Assembly: GCF_009687865.1 (NCBI RefSeq)
Contig: NZ_BLAE01000033.1
Coordinates: 124,001-188,000, forward strand
Reading direction: 5' to 3'
From: Acrocarpospora macrocephala
Lineage (GTDB): Bacteria > Actinomycetota > Actinomycetes > Streptosporangiales > Streptosporangiaceae
DNA length: 64,000 nt
Shown here: one piece after another, positions 18,042-27,405 of the stretch
Position numbering within the stretch: position 1 is the first letter of the stretch
Layout of the letters: every line of letters starts with the position of its first letter
Translations under genes and position numbers: made by a program
The notes under the pieces: generated by a model
Seen by the model: the letters and a program-made list of their open reading frames with translations, nothing else
Database searches by the model: none
What the model was told of the DNA's origin: nothing

Positions 18042-18644
18042 GCCCATGAGTCCCCCGGGAAGTGCTCCAAATCATGTCCTCGCGGCCCTGTCCATGCCGA
18101 CCACGTTCACGCTCGGCCGTCGCGGCTCCAACGCCCTGCTCGGTCATCTGGCCGACACCTCCCATCCCCGGCAAGCGGTCTCCAGGTCCCCACTCGGTGA
18201 CCGTCACCGGGCATCCCTGGATGATTCCGCCTTCGGCGGGGGGCGAGGACTTCACCGAGTTCGGGCCAGGTAACGGGTGGGCCGAGTTCGCCGAGGGCGC
18301 GCAGGGCGGCTTCCTCGCCGATGCGCCATTTGGCGGACTTCACGAACTGGAACACACCGATCGGCCAGCCCTGGTTCCAGGAGTTGACCCGCGTACCCCG
18401 AGCAACCGGGGGTGAAGTCCGCGCACCCGAACGACGAGGTCGGCGTTTCACGACCCTGTGCCGCTTCTCTTACGAGAAGTCCGATTTTCTTTTCCGCCAA
18501 CCCCACAGAATTGTTTACCTGCTTGAAAGGTTCCTGCCGTTATTCCGGTAGCGGTCTGGGGTTTGCGCGTACCAGGAGGGACTCGTGTAGATTGCCAGGA
18601 GAGTCCTATATTGGTCCACAGGCAAGCTCCATGCGGGGAATGCG
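18042..18644. other. 603-bp region without a convincing gene; upstream of the conflict-type operon
   Basis: No open frame here has a good ribosome-binding site plus family-like sequence. A minus-strand frame at 18107-18451 (about 114 codons) and overlapping plus-strand frames are open mainly through high G+C. The last 170 bases become AT-richer (TTTTCTTTTCCGCC near 18485-18498, and TTGTTTACCTGC near 18513) and probably hold the promoter of the operon starting at 18645. The first part may be debris at the border of the lower-G+C patch. Confidence 0.5.
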
Positions 18645-19319
18645 ATGGCACGGACAGACTCGCCCCGAAATGTTCCACCGAACGATTTGGCGGACATGAT
18701 CAATGTCGCCGAGGTGTGCCAGGCTACCCGAGCGCTGGGGCCAGGGTTACGTGCCGTCGTCTGGGTGCAGGGATGTCCTTTCCGCTGCCGTGAGTGCGTC
18801 TCCCCGGAATGGCTGGAGTACCGTCCGGCGACCATGTTTCACCCCGGGGAACTCGCGCGCCGCCTGCTGTCACAACCCGATGTCACGGGATTCACCTTCT
18901 CCGGCGGAGAGCCGATGACACAGGCTAAAGGCCTCGCGGCGACAATTCGGACCGCCAGGCAGCAGCGGGACTTATCGCTGATCTGCTTCTCTGGTTACAC
19001 ATTGGCGGAACTTCACGGCGAGCGGCGACCGGACGGAGCCGAGGAGCTTCTCAGCGAAGTCGACGTCTTGATCGACGGCCGTTACCGGCCCGCCCTCAAC
19101 GACGGCAGAGGGTTGCGCGGCAGCGCCAATCAACGTGTTCACCATCTGACCCGGCGACTCCGCGACAGTGACTACGACTTCGAAGGGCGACCGCGCGAGG
19201 CGGAGATCCAGCTGAGCGATTCCGTGCTCCGGCTGGTCGGGGTCCCGCCGCTCGGGCTGCTGCCCGCGCTTGATCATGTGTGGCCCGCCCGGGTCGCACC
19301 GAACGAGGGAGATCGATGA
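18645..19319 (+). CDS. Radical-SAM / 4Fe-4S activating-enzyme-like protein (NrdG type)
   Basis: A 224-residue protein resembling activases of the NrdG/PflA group, which bind one [4Fe-4S] cluster and SAM. The cluster motif is GCPFRCREC (CxxxCxxC, Cys44, Cys48, Cys51), preceded by ALGPGLRAVVWVQ. A SAM-binding GGE motif follows in FTFSGGEPM (about 86-94), and then LICFSGYTLAEL. The length is that of the family. No anaerobic ribonucleotide reductase or glycyl-radical partner is nearby. I chose the ATG at 18645 with GGGGA just upstream; the ATG at 18696 (MINVAEV) would fit the family's usual start better and is a real alternative. It is the first gene of a chain joined by ATGA overlaps, so a modification or sensing role in that system is likely. 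Confidence 0.85.
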   Translation: MARTDSPRNVPPNDLADMINVAEVCQATRALGPGLRAVVWVQGCPFRCRECVSPEWLEYRPATMFHPGELARRLLSQPDVTGFTFSGGEPMTQAKGLAATIRTARQQRDLSLICFSGYTLAELHGERRPDGAEELLSEVDVLIDGRYRPALNDGRGLRGSANQRVHHLTRRLRDSDYDFEGRPREAEIQLSDSVLRLVGVPPLGLLPALDHVWPARVAPNEGDR

Positions 19320-20470
19320 GCGGCGACAAGCGGTACAGACTCCGGGAATCCGAGTGGGTGGGCCTGACCTCCAGCGTCGCGGGCCTGCAACGTTCCTACG
19401 ACACGTTGTCCCAGCGGGTGAGCGACCTGCGGGCCGAGACCCAACGGAAGATCAAAGCGGTGGAGACCCGGTTGCAGTCACAGATCAACGCGGTGCACGC
19501 CGAGTTCGACAAGCGCGTCGGGCGGGTCGAAGCCGACGTCCGCGAGATCAAGCAGGACAAGGCCAGAGCCGCCGCCGCGGCGGCCATCTGGATCGAAGGC
19601 GCGGTGAAGATTCGCGACGCGGTCGCGGGGCTGCCGCTGGAGCGGATCGCGACCGCCGACCTGACGCCGCTCAGCCAGCCCGACCACGCGCTCAGCCTGG
19701 CGAGGGAGAGCATCGCCACCAACTGGCCCGAAGCCGCCCTCTCCACCGCGCAGTCCGCATACCGGGAGCTGACCACGCTCCAGGTCAAGGCGGAGGCGCG
19801 GCTCGCCGAGTGGCAGGTGCAGCGCGAGGCCGCGCTGGACGCGCTCACCGCGGTGGCCACGTTCTGCCGGGAGAACGCCAGCTACCAGCTCAAAGACGAG
19901 CACGGTGCGCCGATCGGCGCGCCCTTCGAGGTCGACGGCTGGGTGGCTGGCACGTTCGGCAAACTCCGCGCGGCGGTCGACACGCTGCTGGCCGAGATCG
20001 CGGACGATCGCCGGGCTCCCGGCAGGGCCCGCCTGGACGCCATCCTCGCCAACGACATCCCCGAGCTGGGCACGACCGCACGTGACCTGGTGGAAACGGC
20101 CATCCGCCGGGTGGTGGCCGCCGAACGCCGGGCGGAGCGGATGGCCGACATCGCCGAGCAGCTGCTCACTCAGGGCTACGGCTACGTGGAAGGCGGCTTC
20201 GTCGACAACGACTACCAAGGGACATACGTCGGCATTCTGGAGAATGTGGCGGGTGACCGGATCGTGGTCTCGCTGGTGCCCGACGAGCATGATCCCAATT
20301 CCGTGGAAATGCTGCTGAACAGCTACGAGGACGGCAGCTCCGACGAGATCCGCATCCAGCGGGCCGAAGCGCTCGTCGAATACCTGAACGACCAGGGCAC
20401 CAGCGTCGAACGGCTGCCATCACGCGACGAGGGCACCGGCCGGCGCAGGCCAGAACCGGGTCTGGGCTAG
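19316..20470 (+). CDS. Coiled-coil protein of unknown function
   Basis: A 384-residue soluble protein with no family I can name. Residues about 15-95 form a long heptad-rich coiled coil (LRAETQRKIKAVETRLQSQ, FDKRVGRVEADVREIKQDKA), followed by a mostly helical middle and a small acidic C-terminal domain with VEGGFVDNDYQGTYVGIL and IVVSLVPDEHDP. The ATG overlaps the TGA of the radical-SAM gene, with GAGGGAG upstream. The coiled coil suggests an oligomeric scaffold or adaptor for the AAA+ ATPase encoded 6 bases downstream. Confidence 0.8.
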   Translation: MSGDKRYRLRESEWVGLTSSVAGLQRSYDTLSQRVSDLRAETQRKIKAVETRLQSQINAVHAEFDKRVGRVEADVREIKQDKARAAAAAAIWIEGAVKIRDAVAGLPLERIATADLTPLSQPDHALSLARESIATNWPEAALSTAQSAYRELTTLQVKAEARLAEWQVQREAALDALTAVATFCRENASYQLKDEHGAPIGAPFEVDGWVAGTFGKLRAAVDTLLAEIADDRRAPGRARLDAILANDIPELGTTARDLVETAIRRVVAAERRAERMADIAEQLLTQGYGYVEGGFVDNDYQGTYVGILENVAGDRIVVSLVPDEHDPNSVEMLLNSYEDGSSDEIRIQRAEALVEYLNDQGTSVERLPSRDEGTGRRRPEPGLG

Positions 20471-20476
20471 GCGCAG

Positions 20477-22288
20477 GTGGCAGCCTCGGTGAAGCCGTGG
20501 TCGACCGCCCGGCTGGCGAACGCGATCAACCTCGATTCGGGCGACGCCCTCTACATCCTGTGCGGCCCGGGCGTTCAGGATCGATTCGTCTGCGCCGACT
20601 ACCGGGAACGTTCCCTGGAGACCGCACTGTGGGAGCACTTGCGCGACTCCGGCTTCGAACGCGTCGCCTTCAGCCGCCACGGCGATCCGCTCTACTTCAT
20701 GGACGAGGCCTCGGCCGAGTCGGCCGTCCCCGGTGGCACAGCCTCCCGGGCCGGCCGCGCCGCCGCCGGTCAGTCCGGGCCGCTGGGCGGCGGTCTGCCA
20801 GGTGGTACGGCTTCCCGGGCCGGTCGTGATGCCGTCGGTCAGTCCGGACCGCTCGGCGGCGGTTTGTCGGGTAGTGCGGCTTCCCGGGCCGGCGTCGGTC
20901 AGTCCGGGCCGTTGGGTGGGGGTCTGCCGGCGAGATCGGCCCCGCCCCGCCGCCCGCCGCGCATGCTGGATCTGAGCCTGGTCCAGACGCTCAACGCCTT
21001 CATGCGGGACACGTCCGTGCGGAGCGCGGTCGTCATCCTGTGGACGGAGGACTATCTGCGGCACCTCCAGCCCGCGGCGCATCGGGAACTCGCCGACTAC
21101 CTGGGCGAGTGGGCGCGCAGCGCGGCCTCGCAGCGCAATGTCTGCGTCCTCGTCTTCGCCGCGCCCAATCTCACCGATGCCATCAGGAAAGTGGTCGATG
21201 TCCGCGACACCGATGTCCTGGTGTCATTCCTTGAGCGGCAGCGCGTACGCAGAGGCCGCCGGAGCGTCGGCACGGTCGGCCTCGCCGAGCGTTCGGAGAT
21301 GGCCAGGCTCGTGCAGGTGGCGCGGCTGCGCCATGGGCTCGCCGTGGACTGGCCGAACCTGGACCGCCTGATCGCGGCGATGGCGGCCCGGCCGGGAGAG
21401 ACCGTGCGGAACTGGCACGCCGCGCTGACCCGGATCGCCAGTCGAGGGGATGCGCTCACCGGCGAGATCCTCAAGGCGGAGCAGCTCATCGACGGCCTGC
21501 CGAGCGGCCTGAGTCCCTGGCAGGAACTCGACAAGCTGGTCGGCATGGAGCCGTTGCGGGAGCGGCTGGAGCTGTTCCGGGCCGTCGCCCGCGAGCCTGA
21601 CGGCGATTCGGCGGGACAGGCGGAGACGTTGCACCTGGCGTTCGTCGGCAATCCCGGCACCGGCAAGACCACCGCGGCCAGGCTCGTCGGCGAGATCTAC
21701 CGGGACTTCGGCCTGCTGGAACGCGGCCACCTCCATGCCGTGCGAGGCTCCGAGATCGTGGCGCCGTATCTCGGCAACACGGTGGCCATGACCGACGCGG
21801 CCGTGGACAACGCCCTCGACGGGGTGCTGTTCATCGACGAGGCGTACGCGATCGCGAACACCCGCGAATACGGTCCGGAGGCGATCAACGAGCTGGTGCT
21901 CCGAATGGAGGATGAACGGCATCGCCTTGCCGTGATCGTCGCGGGATACACCGAGGACATGAACATGTTCCTGGCCTCCAACGCCGGTCTCATCAGCCGG
22001 TTCAGCAGGCAGAACATCATCGAATTCCCCGACTACACGCCTGAGCAGCTGGTGGAGATCGCGCACGGCATGCTGGCCGAGCGCAATCTGACGATCTCTC
22101 CCGAGCTTGAGCCCCTCCTCGCCGAGCACATCCGCCGGATGTACGACCGCCGTAACCCGAAGACCTGGGGCAACGCCCGCGAGATGCGCGAGCTGGCCAG
22201 CCATCTGGCCGCGCGCTGGGCGTTGCGCACCAAGCGGAACCGGGCCGAGCCGTTGCGACCCGGAGACCTCCCGGAGGAGGCCGCATGA
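20477..22288 (+). CDS. CbxX/CfqX-type AAA+ ATPase with a repetitive linker
   Basis: A 603-residue protein. The N-terminal part (1-85) and the segment about 160-330 form an unrecognised domain, separated by a Gly/Ser/Arg-rich linker (86-151) made of three repeats. The C-terminal half is an AAA+ module of the CbxX/CfqX (Rubisco-activase-CbbX/EccA) type: Walker A GNPGTGKTTAARL near 391, Walker B GVLFIDEAYAI near 448, an arginine-finger segment SRFSRQNIIEFPDYTPEQL near 506, and a lid with NARE. Such ATPases thread or remodel proteins as hexamers. The start is GTG 6 bases after the preceding stop. The stop overlaps the next ATG. It is probably the motor or switch of the operon. Confidence 0.93.
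   Translation: MAASVKPWSTARLANAINLDSGDALYILCGPGVQDRFVCADYRERSLETALWEHLRDSGFERVAFSRHGDPLYFMDEASAESAVPGGTASRAGRAAAGQSGPLGGGLPGGTASRAGRDAVGQSGPLGGGLSGSAASRAGVGQSGPLGGGLPARSAPPRRPPRMLDLSLVQTLNAFMRDTSVRSAVVILWTEDYLRHLQPAAHRELADYLGEWARSAASQRNVCVLVFAAPNLTDAIRKVVDVRDTDVLVSFLERQRVRRGRRSVGTVGLAERSEMARLVQVARLRHGLAVDWPNLDRLIAAMAARPGETVRNWHAALTRIASRGDALTGEILKAEQLIDGLPSGLSPWQELDKLVGMEPLRERLELFRAVAREPDGDSAGQAETLHLAFVGNPGTGKTTAARLVGEIYRDFGLLERGHLHAVRGSEIVAPYLGNTVAMTDAAVDNALDGVLFIDEAYAIANTREYGPEAINELVLRMEDERHRLAVIVAGYTEDMNMFLASNAGLISRFSRQNIIEFPDYTPEQLVEIAHGMLAERNLTISPELEPLLAEHIRRMYDRRNPKTWGNAREMRELASHLAARWALRTKRNRAEPLRPGDLPEEAA
20732..20929 (+). repeat. Three in-frame tandem repeats (69, 69, 60 bp) in the AAA+ gene
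   Basis: Units lie at 20732-20800, 20801-20869 and 20870-20929. Each encodes a 23-residue (20 in the last) unit with the core ASRAG and GQSGPLGGGL. The third copy lacks three codons. The nucleotide copies are nearly identical over long stretches, so they are recent duplications that could vary in number between strains. They form a flexible linker between the N-terminal domain and the ATPase. Confidence 0.9.
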
Positions 22289-24168
22289 TGGTCGCCTGTC
22301 CGGTCTGCCGGTTTCCGAGCCCGCCCGCGACCGCGGCCGAGCTGGCTTGCGCCGAATGCGCGTGGCTTCTCACGGGGCCGTATCTGGCGGGGGAACCGTC
22401 CGAGGCCGAACTGGCCGCGTTCGAGGAGAAGCTGATCGGGGCGCGCAGGCAGCGTGACGTGCTTGCCGCGCAACGGGTGTTCCAGCTCTGCGAGATCACT
22501 GACGCGGACCTGGCTGAGGCGGTGATGGGCCAGGTCAGGGGCGGCCCTCCGGAAGACGACGAGTTGAGCCGCCTGGCCAGGTTGGCGTGGGCGGAGCTAC
22601 CGGCGGACGGCGGGCCCGCCCCGGCGGATACCTCCGGCGTCGCGGGCGTCGTCGCCGACCTGGCCGGTGGCGCCTTGAGCGCGGTGACCTTCGTGGAGCT
22701 CTCGCCTGACACGCTCTGTGGCGTTGACCTGGCAGTAGACGAGTTGGGGGCGGTGGGTCAGGTCACGCCCGGGTGGCAGCTGTCCTGGGCGGAGCTCGCG
22801 CCCGCTCTCCCGGCCGACGCGCCGATCCGGCACTTCTTCCTCGCGGGTGGAGTGGGCAACCTGCCCGCGATCGATGTCGACGCGCTGGGCGACCTGGCCG
22901 CCGAGCGGATCCCGGCCGGTTCCGGCCTGGTCCTGATCCAGCGCACTCCAGGCTGGCCCGTCCTGGAGGCGATCACCCGCAGGATCCGGCTCAAGCATCG
23001 TGTCCTGGCGGAGGTCCTGGCCGTTCCCCGGCCGTTTCCCGGGGTGCCGTTCGCGGAGACCATCCGGGAGATCGTCGCGCGCAGCCCGCTCCGGTACCCG
23101 TACCACCTCGTGGTGGCCCGCGCCGAGCCGGGCACCGGCGAGTACGACCCGGTCACGATCCGGCTCTTTCCCGCCGGGCAGCGCGGCAACGGCGAGGTCA
23201 GGACGGCGGAGGTCGACATTCTGACCCCGCCGGTTCCGGTGCCCGCCGTCACCCTGCCGATCGTGATCGCCCCGGCCGGCGATCCGGCCGGGTGGCGGCT
23301 CGTCCGGGCGGTGCGGGTGCCCGTACCCGCGCCCGACAGCCTGATGCGGGTACGCGTCGAGTTGCCGGAGCCCGGCCACCCCCGGGTGGTCGCCCCCAGC
23401 GAGCCCGTGGACGACCGGCGCGGCTGGGAGCAGCTGCGGCGCGCGTTGCCCCGCCGGCTGAGCGCACCCCGCGTGATCGACCTGGTCTGCGCGGTCGAAC
23501 TCGGCGGCAACTCCGGCGACGTCGTCGCCGCGCGGGTCACCCGGCTCGGTGACCTGGTGACGGCCGCGCTGGGCGATCACCCGGGCCGCGACGTCCTGAA
23601 GGTCGGCGTGCTGTCCTACGCCGACCACCCGCTCAGCCAGCGACGGCATCGGGGGCCGTCCACCGACCCGGTCGTCTCGGTCCCGCTCAGCGAACCTGCG
23701 GCGGCCATGAAGACCCTGCGAGGGCTCCGCGCGAGCTCGGGGGTGGCGCACGCGTACGCCACCGCTCTCGAGGACGCGCTGAAAGCGCTGACCACCTACC
23801 GGTGGCGGCCGGGCAGTCACCGGGTCGCGGTCTTCGCGGGCGCCAGACCCGCGCATCGCGCGGCGGGCAGCCCGGCCGACGGCGTGGCGAGCTGCCCGAT
23901 CGACTGGTCGGAACAGGTGCGGAAGCTGCGCGACCAGGGCGTCCGGTGTGTCGCGATCGTGGAGCCCACCCAATGGGAGGGCCTCTACGCGGCGGCCGCG
24001 ACCAGGCACGCCGATCGGGTCTGGGCGGCTCTTGCGGGCGACGCGGTGTTCGGGCCCGGCGATTTCGGCGCACCGGCCGCCCTGCACGCGGCGGGGTTGT
24101 CGCTCTCGGAGGCCGACCGGGGCTTCCCGTTCGCGCTCGCCGCGGGAAAGGAACATGATCATGGCTGA
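22285..24168 (+). CDS. Zinc-ribbon protein with a C-terminal degenerate vWA-like domain
   Basis: A 627-residue protein. Residues 5-25 hold two CxxC knuckles (CPVC and CAEC), a zinc ribbon. The middle is of unknown fold. From about residue 395 the sequence follows the strand pattern of a von Willebrand A domain (RVIDLVCAVELGGNSGDVVA, DVLKVGVLSYADHPL, GSHRVAVFAGARP), but the metal-binding DxSxS is replaced by ELGGN, so MIDAS chemistry is probably lost. Assignment to vWA is my inference from spacing. The ATG overlaps the ATPase stop, with GGAGGAGG upstream. It may be the adaptor that links the ATPase to the GTPase encoded next. Confidence 0.75.
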   Translation: MMVACPVCRFPSPPATAAELACAECAWLLTGPYLAGEPSEAELAAFEEKLIGARRQRDVLAAQRVFQLCEITDADLAEAVMGQVRGGPPEDDELSRLARLAWAELPADGGPAPADTSGVAGVVADLAGGALSAVTFVELSPDTLCGVDLAVDELGAVGQVTPGWQLSWAELAPALPADAPIRHFFLAGGVGNLPAIDVDALGDLAAERIPAGSGLVLIQRTPGWPVLEAITRRIRLKHRVLAEVLAVPRPFPGVPFAETIREIVARSPLRYPYHLVVARAEPGTGEYDPVTIRLFPAGQRGNGEVRTAEVDILTPPVPVPAVTLPIVIAPAGDPAGWRLVRAVRVPVPAPDSLMRVRVELPEPGHPRVVAPSEPVDDRRGWEQLRRALPRRLSAPRVIDLVCAVELGGNSGDVVAARVTRLGDLVTAALGDHPGRDVLKVGVLSYADHPLSQRRHRGPSTDPVVSVPLSEPAAAMKTLRGLRASSGVAHAYATALEDALKALTTYRWRPGSHRVAVFAGARPAHRAAGSPADGVASCPIDWSEQVRKLRDQGVRCVAIVEPTQWEGLYAAAATRHADRVWAALAGDAVFGPGDFGAPAALHAAGLSLSEADRGFPFALAAGKEHDHG

Positions 24169-25147
24169 TCCGGTCACGATCGGCTTGTGGGGCGCGCCTC
24201 GCAGCGGGAAATCGACGGTGTTGTCCTGTCTGCGCATCGCCGCGCACGCCCGCGGGTGGAGGATCAACGGGGTTGGCGCGGACGCGGCCGAAGCGGAGCG
24301 TTTTCTCGCCGAACACACGAACATGCTCGACCAGGATGGGTTGTTCCCCGAACCGACAGATATGGCGCGGCCGCTCAGCTGGGAATTCCACCCTCCCGCC
24401 GGACCTGGTTTCACCGTTTCGCTGCAGGACGTGCCCGGCGGCTGGTTCAAAGGCTCATCGATCGCCTCGGACTCGACGGCCTCAAACTCCTGGGACTCAG
24501 CCGCCAGCGTGAAGAGCACGCCCGGCGGGCCGACGATGACGCAGAAAGAGGTGGACGAAGCCCGGGACAAGTTCGTCGAACACCTCGCCGCGTGCAACGG
24601 GTTGCTCTACATCTACGATCCGGTTCGCGAAAGGGAGGTGGGTGATTCGTACACCTTCCTGCAGGAAACGCTGGGCCTCGTCGCGCAGAAGGTGGAATCT
24701 CAACGGCTGGTCGACGGCAGCAAGCTGCCCCACGCCGTCGCGGTGTGCGTGACCAAATTCGACGATCCGATCGTGTTCCACCAGGCCCGCAGGGGGATGT
24801 GGGGCACGCAGTCCGATGACGGCGACCGCATGCCGATCGTGAAGGATTCGCTGGCGCCGCTGTTCTTCGAGTGGCTGAGCCGCCAGCCCAACCAGGACAG
24901 CGCACGTAAGGTGCGGGAGGCCCTCGTGGCGCACTTCGACAACACAAGGATCGCCTATTTCGTCACCTCGGCGATCGGCTTCGCGCTCGACGAACATGGT
25001 GATTTCGATCCCTCCGACTTCGACAACATCACGCCCGCCTCCGACGGCCCGCCTCGGATCGCCGACCAGATTCGCCCGATCAACGTGCTTGAACCGTTCC
25101 TGTGGCTGGCTGAGCGGATCAGAGCCGGATCGCTAGGTGCGCCATGA
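24161..25147 (+). CDS. Small GTPase-like protein of a conflict-type system
   Basis: A 328-residue P-loop GTPase. Walker A is GAPRSGKST (residues 11-19), a switch II-like DVPGG is at 90-94, and the guanine-recognition motif TKFD is at 198-201. The region between DVPGG and residue 130 is a polar Ser/Ala insert. I chose the ATG at 24161, which has AAGGA 8 bases upstream and overlaps the preceding gene by 8 bases; an ATG two codons earlier is too close to the ribosome-binding site. The family resembles GTPases found next to GAP1-type proteins in NTP-dependent bacterial conflict operons, and the next gene is such a partner. Confidence 0.85.
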   Translation: MADPVTIGLWGAPRSGKSTVLSCLRIAAHARGWRINGVGADAAEAERFLAEHTNMLDQDGLFPEPTDMARPLSWEFHPPAGPGFTVSLQDVPGGWFKGSSIASDSTASNSWDSAASVKSTPGGPTMTQKEVDEARDKFVEHLAACNGLLYIYDPVREREVGDSYTFLQETLGLVAQKVESQRLVDGSKLPHAVAVCVTKFDDPIVFHQARRGMWGTQSDDGDRMPIVKDSLAPLFFEWLSRQPNQDSARKVREALVAHFDNTRIAYFVTSAIGFALDEHGDFDPSDFDNITPASDGPPRIADQIRPINVLEPFLWLAERIRAGSLGAP

Positions 25148-27405
25148 CCTCGGTGAACGCCGGCTGGGCGCTCTACACCAAGGTGCCCGGCGACTGGGAC
25201 GAGGCGAGCGTGCGCGCCAGTGGTGGGCCGGAGAGCCACGAGGGGCTCACCGCGCTGGTGCGCGCGGCCATGCCGGGCAAACCCCGGACGGCCGCCGGTG
25301 ACCAGCCGCAACTGCCCTGGGCGACCTTCTTCTGCTTCGAGGATGAGCACGAGTGGCTGAGCGTCTCGCTGCTGGAGTCGTCGAATGAAGTGGACGGGAC
25401 CAGGGCGCGCATCACTCCGGTGCGGTTCTACTGCATGCCGTACCAGGAGATCGCGCCGCTGCGCGCCGGATACGCCGGCTTGTACGCCGCCGTGGCGGCG
25501 GTGCCGCTGCCGTCGGCGGACGGCCCGCCGCTGACGCTGGTTCCGGAGCCGATGGATCTGGGGCGCGTCGCCCAGCTGATCGACGGCCTTGGTCTTCGCT
25601 GGGTCGCCTCGGTCGCGTCGATGCTGCTTGAGGCACGGGTGTGCGTCGTGGAGGGCGCGCAGGCCCGTACGCTCACGGAACGGCTCGACTGCCTGGACGC
25701 GATCGCCGCGCTGCTGCCCTACGGTTACCGGGCCCGCCTGAACGCCGCCGGGTGGACCGACAACGCCGTCCCGCATCGGATCCGCCTGTCGTTCAGCACC
25801 CGTCCGGGAAACGACATGGTTCCGGTCGAGCCCGGGTCGGACGGGGCCGAGCCCCAGGGGGAGCCCGCGCGCCGGTATCTCGCCGACCTGCTCGCCGCCG
25901 GGGAGGAGGCCGGCACCCTCGACATCGTCACCCACCTGGCCGATGACCGGCGGCCCTACGACCTCGCCGATCCGGCGGCGGCGCTGGCCGCCGTCCAGCT
26001 GCTCGGGCAGGTCACCCCCGTCCTGAGGTCCTATCGCAGCGGCGGGCGGCCCCGCGGGTGGGCGTCCCGCCTCCGGCCCGGCAGGGCGGCGAGCGGCGAT
26101 CGGGTGTCCCTGGCCCCCGATCTGGTCCGCGCGGCGATCCACTCCGGCGATCAGGAGGAGCGGGACCTGGTGGATCGCCACTGGGATGCCACCACCCACC
26201 AGCTCATCGCCGAGGCGATCGCGGACAGCCCGGAACTGCCGCTCCCCGCGTTCATCGACCTGGCGGACCGGCACGGGGACCTGGACCGGATGCTGGCGAT
26301 CGTCGTACGCCGGACCGCGAGCGTCGAGGTGCTGCTGAGCTGCGACGCCCCCGGCCCGCAAGCCCTGCCCCAGACCCGCGAGGCGGTGCTGGCGGGACCG
26401 GTCGACGCCCTGCTCGAACGGCTCGCCTTCGGCCAGGTGCCCAGGTCCGCCGCCTGGCTGTCGTGGCTGACCGCCGGGAACACACCCGGATGGCTGTCCC
26501 CGCTGCGCGGCCTCCGGACTCCCACCCCCACCGACGTGCGCGCCATGCTCGATCACGGCCCGGCTGGGCTGGTGCTCTTGATCGAGCGAACGCCGGACCT
26601 GCCCACGCTGCTCCCGGCGGTCTGGCCGTTGCTCATCCACCCAGCGGTCCTTCCGGAAACCGCCCGCGTCCGGATCGCCGGCATCTTCACCGCCAGAAGC
26701 GACAGGCCTTGGTGCGACCTGGCGCTCCTGGTTCTCGGCCGTACGCCCGTGCTCCCCGACCGGGTGGACCGGTCGTCGGCCGAGCAGTATCTGAACACGC
26801 TGACGGGCCTGTGGCACGACAAGGTCTTCGACGAGATCCGGCCGCGGCTGGCCGCCCAGCTGATCGACGAGTTACTCGCCCGCTCGGGGAAATGGGCCAA
26901 GGCGCTGCCCCACGTGACCGACGACGTCCTCCTGCGGGAGCTGGACAGCCGGGACAACACCGCCTGGCTCGACGATCCGAGCATCGACCCCTCGTATTGG
27001 AGCACGAAGGGCGCGTCTCTCGGCAAGTCTCATCGGAAGTGGCTGCGGAAGGCGCTCGGGCGCGATCCCGAACCGCTGGAGGCGGCGTCCCGCTGCGCGG
27101 AGGCGATCACCCATGGCATGCCGGAGACCGAGGTTCTCCCGTTGCTGGCCGCCTGGCCCCGGGTGAACCGGATGGAGGAACTCGACGAGCTTCTGTGGCG
27201 GCTGGCGTTCCAGCTGGACGCGGCGGCCTGGTGGGATCACTACATCCGGTTCGCCGACCTGGTGTGGTCGGGCGTGCTCGGCTCGGAGACGGCGACCGGC
27301 TACCTCGACTGGCTGCTGGCCAAGGCCCCGGGTGAGCTGGCGGACGCCGGGCGCAAGCTCCACTTCTACCATCAGGTCCTGCTCAGAGCGGCGGCGCGCG
27401 GATGA
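25144..27405 (+). CDS. GTPase-associated protein (GAP1-like), large
   Basis: A 753-residue protein resembling the GTPase-associated protein 1 group. An N-terminal domain begins GWALYTKVPGDWDEAS, with LPWATFFCFEDEHEWLSVSL near 60-79 and RFYCMPYQEIAPLRAGYAGL near 98-117. A middle segment has LLPYGYRARLNAAG and IRLSFSTRPG. A long alpha-helical C-terminal part follows. I know of no enzymatic motif in it; in other operons such proteins always accompany a GTPase. The ATG overlaps the TGA of the GTPase gene. The name rests on pattern similarity and context; a profile search would settle it. Confidence 0.7.
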   Translation: MTSVNAGWALYTKVPGDWDEASVRASGGPESHEGLTALVRAAMPGKPRTAAGDQPQLPWATFFCFEDEHEWLSVSLLESSNEVDGTRARITPVRFYCMPYQEIAPLRAGYAGLYAAVAAVPLPSADGPPLTLVPEPMDLGRVAQLIDGLGLRWVASVASMLLEARVCVVEGAQARTLTERLDCLDAIAALLPYGYRARLNAAGWTDNAVPHRIRLSFSTRPGNDMVPVEPGSDGAEPQGEPARRYLADLLAAGEEAGTLDIVTHLADDRRPYDLADPAAALAAVQLLGQVTPVLRSYRSGGRPRGWASRLRPGRAASGDRVSLAPDLVRAAIHSGDQEERDLVDRHWDATTHQLIAEAIADSPELPLPAFIDLADRHGDLDRMLAIVVRRTASVEVLLSCDAPGPQALPQTREAVLAGPVDALLERLAFGQVPRSAAWLSWLTAGNTPGWLSPLRGLRTPTPTDVRAMLDHGPAGLVLLIERTPDLPTLLPAVWPLLIHPAVLPETARVRIAGIFTARSDRPWCDLALLVLGRTPVLPDRVDRSSAEQYLNTLTGLWHDKVFDEIRPRLAAQLIDELLARSGKWAKALPHVTDDVLLRELDSRDNTAWLDDPSIDPSYWSTKGASLGKSHRKWLRKALGRDPEPLEAASRCAEAITHGMPETEVLPLLAAWPRVNRMEELDELLWRLAFQLDAAAWWDHYIRFADLVWSGVLGSETATGYLDWLLAKAPGELADAGRKLHFYHQVLLRAAARG

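Noticed and set aside
18107-18451. A 114-codon minus-strand frame in the gap before the radical-SAM gene
   Set aside because: There is no ribosome-binding site, no recognisable domain, and it is one of several overlapping open frames. It may be a gene remnant but I cannot support it.
20732-20929. Repeat array that could be mistaken for CRISPR
   Set aside because: The units are adjacent without spacers, in frame, and encode a linker of the AAA+ protein.
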